Below, in pieces: positions 1 to 7,699 of a stretch of DNA of 64,000 nt; the stretch's first letter is position 1; every line of letters begins with the position of its first letter. The position numbers and the translations under genes are program-made. A model generated the notes under the pieces. That model saw nothing but the letters and a program-made list of their open reading frames with translations. It was not told the origin of the DNA and searched no databases. This stretch comes from JABDIP01 sp965250245 (GTDB lineage: Bacteria; Pseudomonadota; Alphaproteobacteria; DSM-16000; Inquilinaceae), in assembly GCA_965250245.1 (NCBI GenBank), contig OZ252296.1, positions 2,480,001 to 2,544,000 on the forward strand. The letters run 5' to 3'.

Positions 1-21
1 GGTCAGCGGCTCTGCGTTCAT
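1..21 (-). CDS. Divergent gene cut by the left edge (start only)
   Basis: Only the first seven codons lie in the window. Reading the minus strand from position 21 gives ATG followed by an open frame to the edge. An AAGGA ribosome-binding site sits five bases upstream of that ATG. It is divergent from the TetR-family gene at 130, and a palindrome lies between them, so it is the probable target of that regulator. The product cannot be identified. Confidence 0.45.
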
Positions 22-80
22 GGCGGTCCTTGCGGCGTTCGATTTGCGCGGGACAGGCAGTCACGCATGGCGGACCGAGG

Positions 81-106
81 ATGTACACTCACTCGTCGGT
101 ATACAT
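81..106. promoter_or_regulatory. Candidate TetR-type operator
   Basis: The arms ATGTACAC (81-88) and GTATACAT (99-106) form an inverted repeat matching at seven of eight positions, separated by ten bases. It lies in the roughly 110 bp between two divergent starts, 24 bases before the TetR-family gene at 130. That is the usual position and shape of an operator used for autorepression and control of the divergent neighbour. The assignment is inferred from position and symmetry. Confidence 0.5.
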
Positions 107-129
107 GGCGTGGACGGCGGGAGAGGTGG

Positions 130-732
130 ATGGCGGACTCCGGAAGCGACACGCGGCGTCGCATCGAAGAGGCCGCCTACGACCTGTTCTATCGCGATGG
201 CTTTCACCGGGTCGGCGTCGATGCGGTGGCCGCCGCCGCCGGCATCACCAAACGCACCCTCTACTACCATTTCGACAGCAAGGACGCCTTGCTTGCGGCG
301 GTCCTGGAGGGTCGCACCGGCCTTGCAGTGGATCGCGTCGAACAGTGGCTCGGCCCGCTGGCGGCAGCGCCTAAGGAGATGGTCGAGCGGCTGTTCGAGG
401 CCTTGGGCGACTGGGCCGCACGGCCGGGCTGGAGCGGCTCCGGCTTCACCCGGCTGACCATGGAGCTCGCCGGCCTGCCCGGGCACCCGGCGCGGCACGT
501 CGCCAGACGTCACAAGGCCACCATCGAGGCGCTGCTCCAGGACCGGCTCGACGGCCATGGGTTCGACGACGCCCCGGGCCTTGCGCGCCGGCTGATGATC
601 CTGCTGGAGGGCTGCCAGGCCATGATCCTGATCAGCGGCGATCGGACCTATGCGCGGGAGGCGTCGGCGGTCGCGCGGCAGCTCCTGGAAGAGGCCGCCG
701 CCGGCAGGACTGCTGCAACTAAAGGTTCCTAA
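130..732 (+). CDS. TetR/AcrR family transcriptional regulator
   Basis: A 200-residue one-domain-plus-ligand-domain repressor. The N-terminal helix-turn-helix is clear at about residues 10-55, with the family signature around GITKRTLYYHFDSKDALL. The C-terminal half is helical and should bind an unknown ligand. The ATG at 130 was chosen because GGGAGAGG precedes it by a few bases and it begins just before the TetR fold. An in-frame ATG at 67 would add 21 residues and run across the operator. It is divergent from the partial gene at the left edge, which it probably represses together with itself. Confidence 0.85.
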   Translation: MADSGSDTRRRIEEAAYDLFYRDGFHRVGVDAVAAAAGITKRTLYYHFDSKDALLAAVLEGRTGLAVDRVEQWLGPLAAAPKEMVERLFEALGDWAARPGWSGSGFTRLTMELAGLPGHPARHVARRHKATIEALLQDRLDGHGFDDAPGLARRLMILLEGCQAMILISGDRTYAREASAVARQLLEEAAAGRTAATKGS

Positions 733-914
733 TCATCGGATGAATACTTCGGATGCCGGCCAGGCAACAAATGGCCGACCGACGACAGTGGCCGCGCCAT
801 AGAAAACGACTCGGCGGACACTATGGATTATTTTATTGCGATTGCCGGCGCGAGTCGCCGCAAATGAGCATGATTTGTTCAAACCGACGGCCAATTCAGC
901 AAGAAACCGCATAA

Positions 915-1061
915 AAAATAGGCAAGCTAACGTTTTAGCTTGCCTTGCCAGACGGCCTATTATTTATCCTTAACGCCGTTCGAAGGTTTTTCCTTCGATA
1001 TCGCCTGGTGGCGATTCCTCCCTAAACTCGGGCCGCGCCCGTCAACGGCGCGGTCTTTTTT
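915..1061 (+). ncRNA. Candidate structured small RNA with anti-Shine-Dalgarno linker
   Basis: Four perfect or near-perfect hairpins follow one another. Hairpin 1 has an 11 bp stem (920-930/935-945) and a 4-base loop. Hairpin 2 has a 7 bp stem (980-986/992-998) and a T5 loop. Hairpin 3 has a 6 bp stem (1000-1005/1010-1015) with loop TGGT. The last is a GC-rich terminator stem (1031-1039/1047-1055) followed by T6. Between hairpins 3 and 4 is an unpaired TCCTCCCT (1016-1023), complementary to ribosome-binding sites; C-rich anti-SD motifs are common in alphaproteobacterial trans-acting sRNAs. The 5' end is a guess because no convincing promoter was found. The A-rich stretch before hairpin 1 would also make it a terminator for a minus-strand transcript, which is the main alternative reading. 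Confidence 0.45.
1031..1061 (+). terminator. Rho-independent terminator
   Basis: The arms GGCCGCGCC and GGCGCGGTC pair at eight Watson-Crick positions plus one G-T wobble, around a 7-base loop, and are followed directly by six T residues on the plus strand. No plus-strand protein gene ends just before it, which supports a non-coding transcript upstream. Confidence 0.7.
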
Positions 1062-1132
1062 GTCGGCAGAACAATCTACAAAATGCTTCTCCGCAAGTCA
1101 TCCGTTTTTCTCGGATGACGGCGGACACGGGA

Positions 1133-1160
1133 CGCCCCGGCCGCAGGCGCGACCGGGGCG
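1133..1160 (-). terminator. GC-rich hairpin after the BMP operon
   Basis: The arms CGCCCCGG (1133-1140) and CCGGGGCG (1153-1160) pair perfectly over 8 bp around a 12-base loop, about 23 bases past the stop of the BMP-protein gene. There is no T-run on the minus strand, so it is a weak or Rho-assisted end, or only a 3' stabiliser. Confidence 0.35.
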
Positions 1161-1182
1161 AAATGTCTTCAGGGTGACGGGC

Positions 1183-2259
1183 TCAGTTCGGGATCGAGCC
1201 CTGCACGCCCTCGACGTACCAATCCATCGACAGCAGGTCCCCGTCGGACACCACGTCGCCGTCGGGAACGACCAGCTCGCCGGCCTGGTTGTGGATCGGG
1301 CCGGTGAACGGATGCAGGGTGCCGTCCATGATGCCGGTCTTCGCGGTGTCGGCGATCGCCTGCACCTCGGCCGGGATGGAGGCGTTGTACGCGGACATCT
1401 CCAGCATGCCGGTGTTCAGGCCGCCCCAGGTGTCCTCCGAAGACCAGGTCCCGTCGATCACCGCCTGGGCGCGCTGGATGTAATAACTGTCCCAGACATC
1501 GACGATGGCGGTCAGGTGGGCGTTGGGGCCGAAGCGTTCCATGTCGGAGGCCTGTCCGACCGCCAGCACGCCACGCTCCTGCGCCGCCTGGACCGGGGCC
1601 GGGCTGTCGGTGTGCTGCAGGATGATGTCGGCGCCCTGGTCGATCAGCGCCTTGGCGGCGTCGGCCTCGCGGCCCGGGTCGTACCAGGAGTTCACCCACA
1701 CCACGCGCACCTCCGCATCCGGCTTGATGCTGCGCAGGGCCAGGGTGAAGGCGTTGATGCCGCGGATCACCTCGGGGATCGGGTGCGAGCCGATATAGCC
1801 GATCACGCCGGATTCGGTCATGTGGCCGGCGATCAGCCCGGCGATGTAGCGGCCCTCGTAGAACCGCGCCATGTAGGTGCTGACATTCGGCGCCCGCTGA
1901 TAGCCGGTCGCGTGCTCGAAGGCCACATCCGGGAAGCTGCGCGCCACCCGCACCGTCGGGTTCATATAGCCGAACGAGGTGGTGAAGATGAGCTTGTGCC
2001 CGGTCGAGGCGAGCTGGCGGATCACCCGTTCGGCGTCGGCACCTTCCGGCACGCTCTCCACATAGGTGGTCTCGACCTGGTCACCCAGCGCCGCCTCCAG
2101 GGCGAGGCGTCCCTGGTCGTGCTGATAACTCCAGCCATGGTCGCCGATGGGACCGACATAGACGAAGCCGACCTTGAGCGGTTCGGCGACCGCCGCCGTG
2201 GCCGACAGCGCGACCGCCGCGCCGATGGCCAAGACGCGGCCAAGCCAATTCCTGTTCAT
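1183..2259 (-). CDS. BMP family ABC transporter substrate-binding protein
   Basis: A 358-residue periplasmic binding protein of the BMP/PnrA-like family, which in characterised members binds purine nucleosides. The N-terminus has a charged start, a hydrophobic stretch and an AVA cleavage site around residue 25. The mature part carries family features such as GPIGDHGWSYQHDQG and GVIGYIGSHPIPEV. The start at 2259 has a GGAGAG site upstream; extension to 2364 would put sequence before the signal peptide. It is the last gene of a minus-strand unit of ATPase, permease, permease and binding protein, 61 bases behind the second permease. The natural ligand is not shown by the sequence. Confidence 0.88.
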   Translation of the reverse strand: MNRNWLGRVLAIGAAVALSATAAVAEPLKVGFVYVGPIGDHGWSYQHDQGRLALEAALGDQVETTYVESVPEGADAERVIRQLASTGHKLIFTTSFGYMNPTVRVARSFPDVAFEHATGYQRAPNVSTYMARFYEGRYIAGLIAGHMTESGVIGYIGSHPIPEVIRGINAFTLALRSIKPDAEVRVVWVNSWYDPGREADAAKALIDQGADIILQHTDSPAPVQAAQERGVLAVGQASDMERFGPNAHLTAIVDVWDSYYIQRAQAVIDGTWSSEDTWGGLNTGMLEMSAYNASIPAEVQAIADTAKTGIMDGTLHPFTGPIHNQAGELVVPDGDVVSDGDLLSMDWYVEGVQGSIPN

Positions 2260-2320
2260 GAACACTCTCCTGCTTGCATACCTGCCAAGATGGGGTCTTG
2301 TTGCGCCTATATTCGGCCGA

Positions 2321-3253
2321 TTAGCCGTCCGGATGAAAGGTTTTTCCGAGACAGGCCGGCGCATGCAGCCGGATACGGGTGGCGTCGTAGGAAATCACCA
2401 CCAGCACCAGTATGGTCGCCAGATAGGGCAGCATCGACAGCACCTGCGACGGCACCTGCAGGCCCGAGATGTTCTGGGCGTGGAACTGCAGGATGGTGAC
2501 GCCGCCGAACAGGTAGGCGCCGAGCAGAACCCGCACCGGCTTCCAGCTCGAGAACACCACCAGCGCCAGGGCGATCCAGCCGCGCCCGGCGGTCATGTTC
2601 TCGATCCACAGCGGGGTGTAGGCGAGCGACAGGTAGGCGCCGGCGAGGCCGGCCATGGCGCCGCCGAACAGCACCGCCAGATAGCGGATGACGATCACCG
2701 GATAGCCGATCGCATGCGCCGCCTCGTGGGATTCGCCGACCGCCCGCAGGATCAGCCCCGGCCGGCTGCGGTTCAGGAACCAGGCGATCGCCACCACCAT
2801 GGCGACCGACAGGTAGATCAGCGCGTCATGGCCGAAGATCAGCGGCCCGATCACCGGCAGGTCGGACAGGCCGGGGATATCGAGCTTGGGCAGGGCGGGC
2901 AGGGGGGTGCCGACATAGGAGCGGCCGATCAGGGCGCTCAAGCCGATGCCGAAGATGGTGAGCGCCAGCCCGGTCGCCACCTGGTTGGCCAGCAGGCTCA
3001 GCGTCAGCACCGCGAACAGCAGCGCCATGCCGGCTCCCGCCAGCACCGCCATCAGGATGCCCACCACCGGATTGCCGACGCTGACGGTCACCGCGAAGCC
3101 GGTCACGGCGCCTACGATCATCATGCCCTCGACGCCCAGATTGAGCACGCCGGACTTCTCGGTGATCATCTCGCCCAGGGCCGCGAACAGCAGCGGCGTG
3201 GCGGCGGTGATCGTCGCCACGATGATGGCCACGGTGATGTCCAGCATCGGCAT
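2321..3253 (-). CDS. ABC transporter permease, BMP-type system, second subunit
   Basis: A 310-residue inner-membrane permease of the branched-chain/ribose (BPD_transp_2) superfamily. Many hydrophobic helices are visible. The family motif EKSGVLNLGVEGMM lies about 35 residues in, typical of the shorter permease of nucleoside (NupC/YufQ-like) importers. Its ATG (3251-3253) overlaps the TGA of the preceding permease by one base, so the two are likely translationally coupled. It should form the heteromeric channel with its neighbour and be driven by the ATPase at 4582. Confidence 0.85.
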   Translation of the reverse strand: MPMLDITVAIIVATITAATPLLFAALGEMITEKSGVLNLGVEGMMIVGAVTGFAVTVSVGNPVVGILMAVLAGAGMALLFAVLTLSLLANQVATGLALTIFGIGLSALIGRSYVGTPLPALPKLDIPGLSDLPVIGPLIFGHDALIYLSVAMVVAIAWFLNRSRPGLILRAVGESHEAAHAIGYPVIVIRYLAVLFGGAMAGLAGAYLSLAYTPLWIENMTAGRGWIALALVVFSSWKPVRVLLGAYLFGGVTILQFHAQNISGLQVPSQVLSMLPYLATILVLVVISYDATRIRLHAPACLGKTFHPDG

Positions 3254-4368
3254 CAGTCGGCCGCCTCTTCCGCCGCCCGCGCGGCGGCGGTTGGGGAAAT
3301 GCCCGGCCGCCCGACCCGGATGCGGAAGCGGATCAGCACGTCGCTGGCCAGCAGGAAGAACAGCAGCATGCCCTGGAACACGCTGGTGGCGGCCAGCGGC
3401 AGCCCCATGGTGATCTGCACCGACTCGCCGCCGACATAGGTCAGCGCCATCAACAGCCCGGCCGCCAGGATGCCGGCCGGATGCAGCCGCCCCAGGAACG
3501 CGACGATGATCGCGGTGAAGCCGTAACCCGGGGAGATCGACGGCACCAGCTGCCCAATCGGCCCCGCCACCTCGAACAGGCCGGCCATGCCGGCAAGGCC
3601 GCCGCCCAGCAGCAGGGTGAACCAGATGATGCGCTTCTGGCTGAAGCCGGCATACCCCGCCGCCTGCGGCGTCAGCCCGATCACCTTGATCTGGAAGCCG
3701 ATGAAACTGCGGCTGATCAGCACCCAGCCGCCAACCACCGCCGCCAATGCGAACAGCGCCCCCAGATGCAGCCGTGTCCCGGCGACCAGGATCGGCAGCG
3801 TGGCGTCGTAGCCGAACAGGCGCGACTGCGGGAAGTTGAAGCCGTCCGGGTCGCGCCAGGGTCCGTAGACGAAGGTGGCCAGCAGCAGCGTGGCCACATA
3901 GGTCAGCATCAGGCTGGTCAGGATCTCGTTGCAGTTGAACCGCGTCTTCAGGAAGGCCGGGATCGCCGCCCAGGCCATGCCGCCCAGGGCGCCGGTGACG
4001 ATCATCGCCGGCAGCAGCCACCAGCTTTCCTCGCCCCAGAAGGCCAGCGCCAGCCCGCCGCCGCAGATCGCACCCAGGGTGAGCTGCCCCTCCGCTCCGA
4101 TGTTCCAGACATTGGCCCGGAAGCCCATGGCCAGGCCGACGGCAATCAGCACCAGCGGCGTGGCCTTGACCAGCCATTCGGTCACGCCATAGACGGTGGT
4201 GACCGGCTCCACGAAGATCGCCCAGAGCGAGCCGAACGGGTCGAATCCCATCGCCGCGAACAGCACCCCGCCGGCGACCAGGGTCAGCCCGACCGCCAGC
4301 ACCGGCGTCAGGTACACCCAGGCCCGCGACGCCTCCGCCCGAGGCTCAAGCCGGAGCAGGGGGGTCAT
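3253..4368 (-). CDS. ABC transporter permease, BMP-type system, first subunit
   Basis: A 371-residue permease of the same superfamily as its partner, with the longer N-terminus usual for the NupB/YufP-like subunit. The sequence FRANVWNIGAEGQLTLG at about residues 83-99 is the conserved segment corresponding to NLGVEGMM in the partner. It starts at ATG 4368, about 210 bases after the ATPase gene; that gap holds a large inverted repeat. The repeat may weaken or segment the operon transcript. Confidence 0.85.
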   Translation of the reverse strand: MTPLLRLEPRAEASRAWVYLTPVLAVGLTLVAGGVLFAAMGFDPFGSLWAIFVEPVTTVYGVTEWLVKATPLVLIAVGLAMGFRANVWNIGAEGQLTLGAICGGGLALAFWGEESWWLLPAMIVTGALGGMAWAAIPAFLKTRFNCNEILTSLMLTYVATLLLATFVYGPWRDPDGFNFPQSRLFGYDATLPILVAGTRLHLGALFALAAVVGGWVLISRSFIGFQIKVIGLTPQAAGYAGFSQKRIIWFTLLLGGGLAGMAGLFEVAGPIGQLVPSISPGYGFTAIIVAFLGRLHPAGILAAGLLMALTYVGGESVQITMGLPLAATSVFQGMLLFFLLASDVLIRFRIRVGRPGISPTAAARAAEEAAD

Positions 4369-4404
4369 GTTGCGCCCTCGAATTTGCCTTCGATGCCTTC
4401 GTTG

Positions 4405-4549
4405 GACCCCTCACCCTCCCACGCTATCGCGCGGGTCCCTCCCTCTCCCACAAGGGGAGAGGGGTACGGGTTCAGCGCTGGCTCCAAGCCCCTCTCCCCT
4501 TGTGGGAGAGGGAGGGACCCACGGCAAAGCCGTGGGAGGGTGAGGGGTC
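4405..4549. repeat. Long composite inverted repeat, family A copy 1
   Basis: A nested palindrome in the gap between the ATPase and first permease genes. The outer arms 4405-4421 and 4533-4549 match perfectly over 17 bp. The inner arms 4433-4464 and 4489-4520 match perfectly over 32 bp and each contains its own smaller palindrome of CCCTCTCCC type. No frame or transposase is present. A second copy with the same CCCTCACCC outer and CCCTCTCCC inner plan lies at 6306. It resembles REP/BIME-like intergenic mosaic elements. Confidence 0.8.
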
Positions 4550-4581
4550 TGAAGAAAGCGTGGCCGGCAACGGTCGCAACT

Positions 4582-6147
4582 TCATCCCGCATGGCCGGCC
4601 TCCTCACTGTCCGCGCCTTCGAACAGCCCGCCCATCAGCAACCCGACCTGGTCGACGGTGGTCGCATGGGTCTCCAGGCTGTCGGAGAGGCGGCCGTGGA
4701 ACAGCACCGCGATGCGGTCGCAGATGGCGAACAGCTCGTCCAGGTCCTGGGAGACGATCAGCACCGCCACGCCCTCATGGGCGAGGTCGATCAATGCCTG
4801 ATGGATGGCCGCCGCCGCCCCGGCATCGACCCCCCAGGTCGGTGCGGCGGCCACCAGCAGCTTCGGCCTCTGCAGGATCTCCCGGCCGATGATGAATTTC
4901 TGCAGGTTGCCGCCGGACAGGCTCTGGGCCTCGGCATGGTGCCCGGTGGCGACCACACGGAACTTGTCGATCACCACCGCCGCGGTCTCCCGCACCGCAT
5001 CGAAACGGATCAGCCCGCCCTTCACCAGGTCCTGGGTGTCGTAGCCGCTCAGAAGCGCGTTATCGGCCAGGCTCATCTGCGGCACCGCGCCATGGCCCAT
5101 GCGCTCCTCGGGCACGAAGGCCATGCCCAGCGCCCGCCGCTTGGCCGGCCCCAGATGCCCGGCCGACGTGCCGCCGATGCGCACAGCGTCGCCGACCGGC
5201 GACAGCATCTCGCCGGACAGGGCCGCCAGCAGCTCCGCTTGGCCATTTCCGGCCACGCCGGCAATGCCGAAGATCTCGCCCGACCGCACCGAGAAGGAGA
5301 CATGCCGGATGTCGGTTCCGAACGGGTTGTCGGCGGAGGTCCACAGATGGTCGACGACCAGCATCGGCTCGCCCAGGCTGCTGCCGGCGGTGCGCTGCGG
5401 GTCGGACAGCTCGCTGCCGATCATCATCTCGGCCAGGCTGCGGGCGGTCTCCTGGCGCGGGTCGCAGGCCGCCACCACCCGGCCGCCGCGCATCACCGTC
5501 GCCCGGTCGCACAGCACCCGGATCTCCTCCAGCTTGTGGCTGATATAGAGGATGGTGCAGCCCTCCGAGGCGAGCTGCCGCAGGGTCTCGAACAGGGTCT
5601 CCGCCTCCTGCGGGGTCAGCACCGACGTCGGCTCGTCCATGATGAGAAGGCGCGGGTCCTGCAACAGGCAGCGCACGATCTCCACCCGCTGGCGCTCGCC
5701 GACCGACAGCGTGTGCACGTGCCGCGCCGGGTCCAGCGCCAGCCCGTAGCGCTTCGACACCTCGGCGATGCGGGCCGACAGCTCCGGCAGTTTCTCCTTG
5801 TGGTCGATGCCCAGCGCCACATTCTCGGCCACCGTCAGGCTGTCGAACAGGGAGAAATGCTGAAAGACGAGGCCGATGCCCAGCCGCCGTGCCTCCGCCG
5901 GGCTGTGGATCTCGACCGGCTTTCCCTCCCACTGGATCTCGCCCGCATCGGCGCGCAGCACGCCATAGACGATCTTCACCAGGGTCGACTTGCCGGCCCC
6001 GTTCTCGCCCAGTAGCGCGTGGATCTCGCCGGGCAGCAGGGTCAGGTCGACGGCATCATTGGCCAGGCAGCCGGGATACTGCTTGGTGATGCCGCGCAGC
6101 GCCAGCCGCGCCGGGCCGGCCGCGTTCTCCGATGCCTGTGACGCCAT
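4582..6147 (-). CDS. ABC transporter ATPase, BMP-type nucleoside importer
   Basis: A 521-residue protein with two fused ABC domains, as in RbsA, NupA and YufO. The first domain has Walker A GENGAGKST, signature LSVGERQRVEI and Walker B LLIMDEPTS. The second has a degenerate Walker A (GVAGNGQAELL) and signature LSGGNLQK, the usual asymmetric pattern of this subfamily. The ATG at 6147 was chosen because it starts about 15 residues before the ABC fold; upstream in-frame sequence looks non-coding. It is the first gene of the importer unit and is followed by a family A repeat before the permeases. Confidence 0.88.
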   Translation of the reverse strand: MASQASENAAGPARLALRGITKQYPGCLANDAVDLTLLPGEIHALLGENGAGKSTLVKIVYGVLRADAGEIQWEGKPVEIHSPAEARRLGIGLVFQHFSLFDSLTVAENVALGIDHKEKLPELSARIAEVSKRYGLALDPARHVHTLSVGERQRVEIVRCLLQDPRLLIMDEPTSVLTPQEAETLFETLRQLASEGCTILYISHKLEEIRVLCDRATVMRGGRVVAACDPRQETARSLAEMMIGSELSDPQRTAGSSLGEPMLVVDHLWTSADNPFGTDIRHVSFSVRSGEIFGIAGVAGNGQAELLAALSGEMLSPVGDAVRIGGTSAGHLGPAKRRALGMAFVPEERMGHGAVPQMSLADNALLSGYDTQDLVKGGLIRFDAVRETAAVVIDKFRVVATGHHAEAQSLSGGNLQKFIIGREILQRPKLLVAAAPTWGVDAGAAAAIHQALIDLAHEGVAVLIVSQDLDELFAICDRIAVLFHGRLSDSLETHATTVDQVGLLMGGLFEGADSEEAGHAG

Positions 6148-6228
6148 CCGCCGGGTTGGTTCTTGTTTTCCGCCTCTCGGACCCTCGATACGCCAGACCG
6201 GCGCGGGACCCTGTCCTGTTCTCGGCCG

Positions 6229-6259
6229 ATTATACGCACCGGCACGGCCACGGCGGCAA
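6229..6259 (-). promoter_or_regulatory. Candidate promoter of the BMP importer operon
   Basis: On the minus strand TTGCCG (6259-6254) and a perfect TATAAT (6234-6229) are separated by 19 bases. Transcription would begin near 6222 and leave a leader of about 75 bases before the ATPase start at 6147. The long spacer lowers confidence. The rest of the 408 bp gap from 6148 to 6555 is taken up mainly by the family A repeat at 6306. Confidence 0.4.
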
Positions 6260-6305
6260 GCGGGAAGGAGATCGGGAGACAGAACGGGCCGGGCGGTCGG
6301 CGCTG

Positions 6306-6430
6306 CCCTCACCCGGTCGCCGCCTTGGCGGCGCCCACCCTCTCCCAGGGGGAGAGGGTTTCAGCGGCCGATACTGACAACCCTCTCCCCCTGGGAGAGG
6401 GTGGGCCGCCGCAGGCGGACCGGGTGAGGG
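6306..6430. repeat. Long composite inverted repeat, family A copy 2
   Basis: The outer arms run CCCTCACCCGGTC (6306-6318) and its complement at 6418-6430. Inside is an ACCCTCTCCC...GGGAGAGGGT palindrome on each side of a central spacer. The plan matches the copy at 4405-4549, although the loop sequences differ. It lies in the divergent gap between the importer operon and the DM13 gene, so the two copies bracket the ATPase gene. Confidence 0.75.
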
Positions 6431-6555
6431 CGGCACCGCTACAGCCGCTCTCAACGCATTGCGGATTGACCGCACGGCACCTCGGCACCAGGATTCCATG
6501 GTTACCCCGTGCGCGCAGCCTCGCGCGTTCCCCCAAACAGACGGGAGGCCGACCC

Positions 6556-7035
6556 ATGTGGCGCGGCATCGCACTCTTCCTCATCGGCGGCATCGCCGGC
6601 ACCGGCTTCGGCGTGGCGCTGGGCTTCTTCCTCTTCCCCTACGTCTTCCCGCCGCCCCCGGCCATGGAACAGCTCGCGGCGGCTGAGGACGCCATGGTCG
6701 TCGCCCGTGGCGAATTCATCCACGCCAATCCCTCCGATCCGATCCACTACGGCAGCGGCAACGTCACGGTCTATGAGGACACGGTGTTCCTGGAAGACGA
6801 CTTCAAGGTCGGCCCGGGCCCGGCCTTCCACGTGTACCTGGTGCCCAAGGCCGAGATCCGCACCAATGCGGATGTCGAGGGCACCATGTTCGTCGATCTC
6901 GGCGGCCTGCGCGCCTTCGAGGGCAGCCAGAACTACCCCATCCCCGCCGGCATCGACCTCGCCGACTACCCCAGCGTCGTCATCTGGTGCGCGGAATTCG
7001 GTGTGCTGATCTCACCTGCGGATCTGGGGACCTAG
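6556..7035 (+). CDS. DM13 domain-containing membrane-anchored protein
   Basis: A 159-residue protein with one N-terminal membrane segment (about residues 4-30, ending in a proline run) that should anchor it to the periplasmic face. Residues about 45-159 match the DM13 pattern, including FIHANPSDPIHYGSGNVTVY, a GPGPAFHVYLVP stretch and a late conserved cysteine in VIWCAEFGVLIS. DM13 domains are proposed to take part in electron transfer, but the role is not established in bacteria. The start is supported by GGGAGG (6543-6548). It converges on the HU gene. Confidence 0.75.
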   Translation: MWRGIALFLIGGIAGTGFGVALGFFLFPYVFPPPPAMEQLAAAEDAMVVARGEFIHANPSDPIHYGSGNVTVYEDTVFLEDDFKVGPGPAFHVYLVPKAEIRTNADVEGTMFVDLGGLRAFEGSQNYPIPAGIDLADYPSVVIWCAEFGVLISPADLGT

Positions 7036-7045
7036 ACCCGCGCAA

Positions 7046-7102
7046 AGAAAAAGGCCGGGACCCGGCGGCTGCGCGTCTCGCGGCAGCGGCCCGGTCCCGG
7101 CC
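7046..7102 (-). terminator. Rho-independent terminator for the HU gene
   Basis: The arms GGCCGGGACC (7053-7062) and GGTCCCGGCC (7093-7102) pair perfectly over 10 bp. On the minus strand they are followed by TTTTTCTTT. It lies 18 bases past the HU stop and also just after the convergent DM13 gene, so it may act in both directions; on the plus strand only CTTTC follows. Confidence 0.7.
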
Positions 7103-7119
7103 CTTTCAAACGCGTACCC

Positions 7120-7392
7120 TTAGAGCGAGCCCTTGAAGGCTGCGGCCGGGCGGAAGCCGACCGACTTGCTCGGGCCGATCCGCATGGACTGGCCGGTGCG
7201 CGGGTTGCGGCCCATGCGCGCGGCGCGCTTCTGGACGCGGAACTTACCGAAGCCCGGGATCTGAACTTCGCCGGTCTTCTTGGTGGTCTTCATGATCTGC
7301 TCGAAGATCTCGTCCACAGCCTTGCGGGCGGCGGTCTTCGTGCAGCCGGTCTTCTTGGCAACCAATTCAGCGTAATCGTCTTTGACGCTCAT
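7120..7392 (-). CDS. HU/IHF-family nucleoid DNA-binding protein
   Basis: A 90-residue basic protein with the family's length and fold. An N-terminal helical dimerisation part (KTAARKAVDEIFEQIM) is followed by the beta-arm region GEVQIPGFGKFRVQKRAAR and GRNPRTGQSMRI. The RNPRTG segment is the minor-groove-binding arm. The start is supported by GAGGGCA upstream, and a strong terminator follows the stop. It looks like a stand-alone gene. Whether it works as HU or as an IHF subunit cannot be told with certainty. Confidence 0.88.
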   Translation of the reverse strand: MSVKDDYAELVAKKTGCTKTAARKAVDEIFEQIMKTTKKTGEVQIPGFGKFRVQKRAARMGRNPRTGQSMRIGPSKSVGFRPAAAFKGSL

Positions 7393-7699
7393 CTTGCCCT
7401 CGTCTCTCAGACACTGGTTCACAACGGTCTGCCCGGCACCGAGCGGCGTGCCCGTGACCGCGCGCCAGGAGGCCCGAATTGCGGTCCCGGGCCGCGGTAG
7501 AGCAGCCCTGAGCACGCCAAATGGACTCCAATTTATGAGCAAAGTGTTACCGGGCTGATTTTCCGAAAATGCCCCGAATCCCCGGTTTGCCGCCGTTTCC
7601 GGCGCATCGGCGGCCTCCCGCGGCGGTAACCAAACCGGCCTAAGCGGTTGAAAACCAACATATGTTGCACAGCCCGCATGGCCCTGCGGGATGCCGCGC
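7393..7699. other. 307 bp gap upstream of the HU gene
   Basis: This is the promoter side of the HU gene and the 3' side of the crotonase gene. It contains a perfect 12 bp palindrome, CAACATATGTTG, at 7656-7667, and an AT-richer stretch at about 7525-7570 where a minus-strand promoter may lie. No consensus -35/-10 pair was convincing and no coding frame is credible. Confidence 0.5.

Larger units (their letters stand above)
733..1182. other. 450 bp non-coding gap with several hairpins
   Basis: No credible protein gene lies between the TetR gene and the BMP-protein gene; a long plus-strand frame starting at 940 is a shadow of the minus-strand genes. The gap is AT-richer than its surroundings between about 800 and 1000. 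It contains a run of four hairpins ending in an intrinsic terminator (listed as a candidate small RNA). Two more perfect hairpins follow: 8 bp stems at 1097-1104/1112-1119 and at 1133-1140/1153-1160. Positions 733-900 show no clear structure. Confidence 0.6.

Noticed and set aside
940..2499. Long plus-strand open frame of 519 codons
   Set aside because: It runs antisense to the BMP binding protein and across the terminator at 1031-1061. Its translation is rich in His, Arg, Gln and Asp, as expected for a high-GC shadow.
3481..6015. Plus-strand open frame of 844 codons
   Set aside because: It is antisense to the permease and ATPase genes, crosses their boundaries and the palindrome, and shows shadow-type composition.
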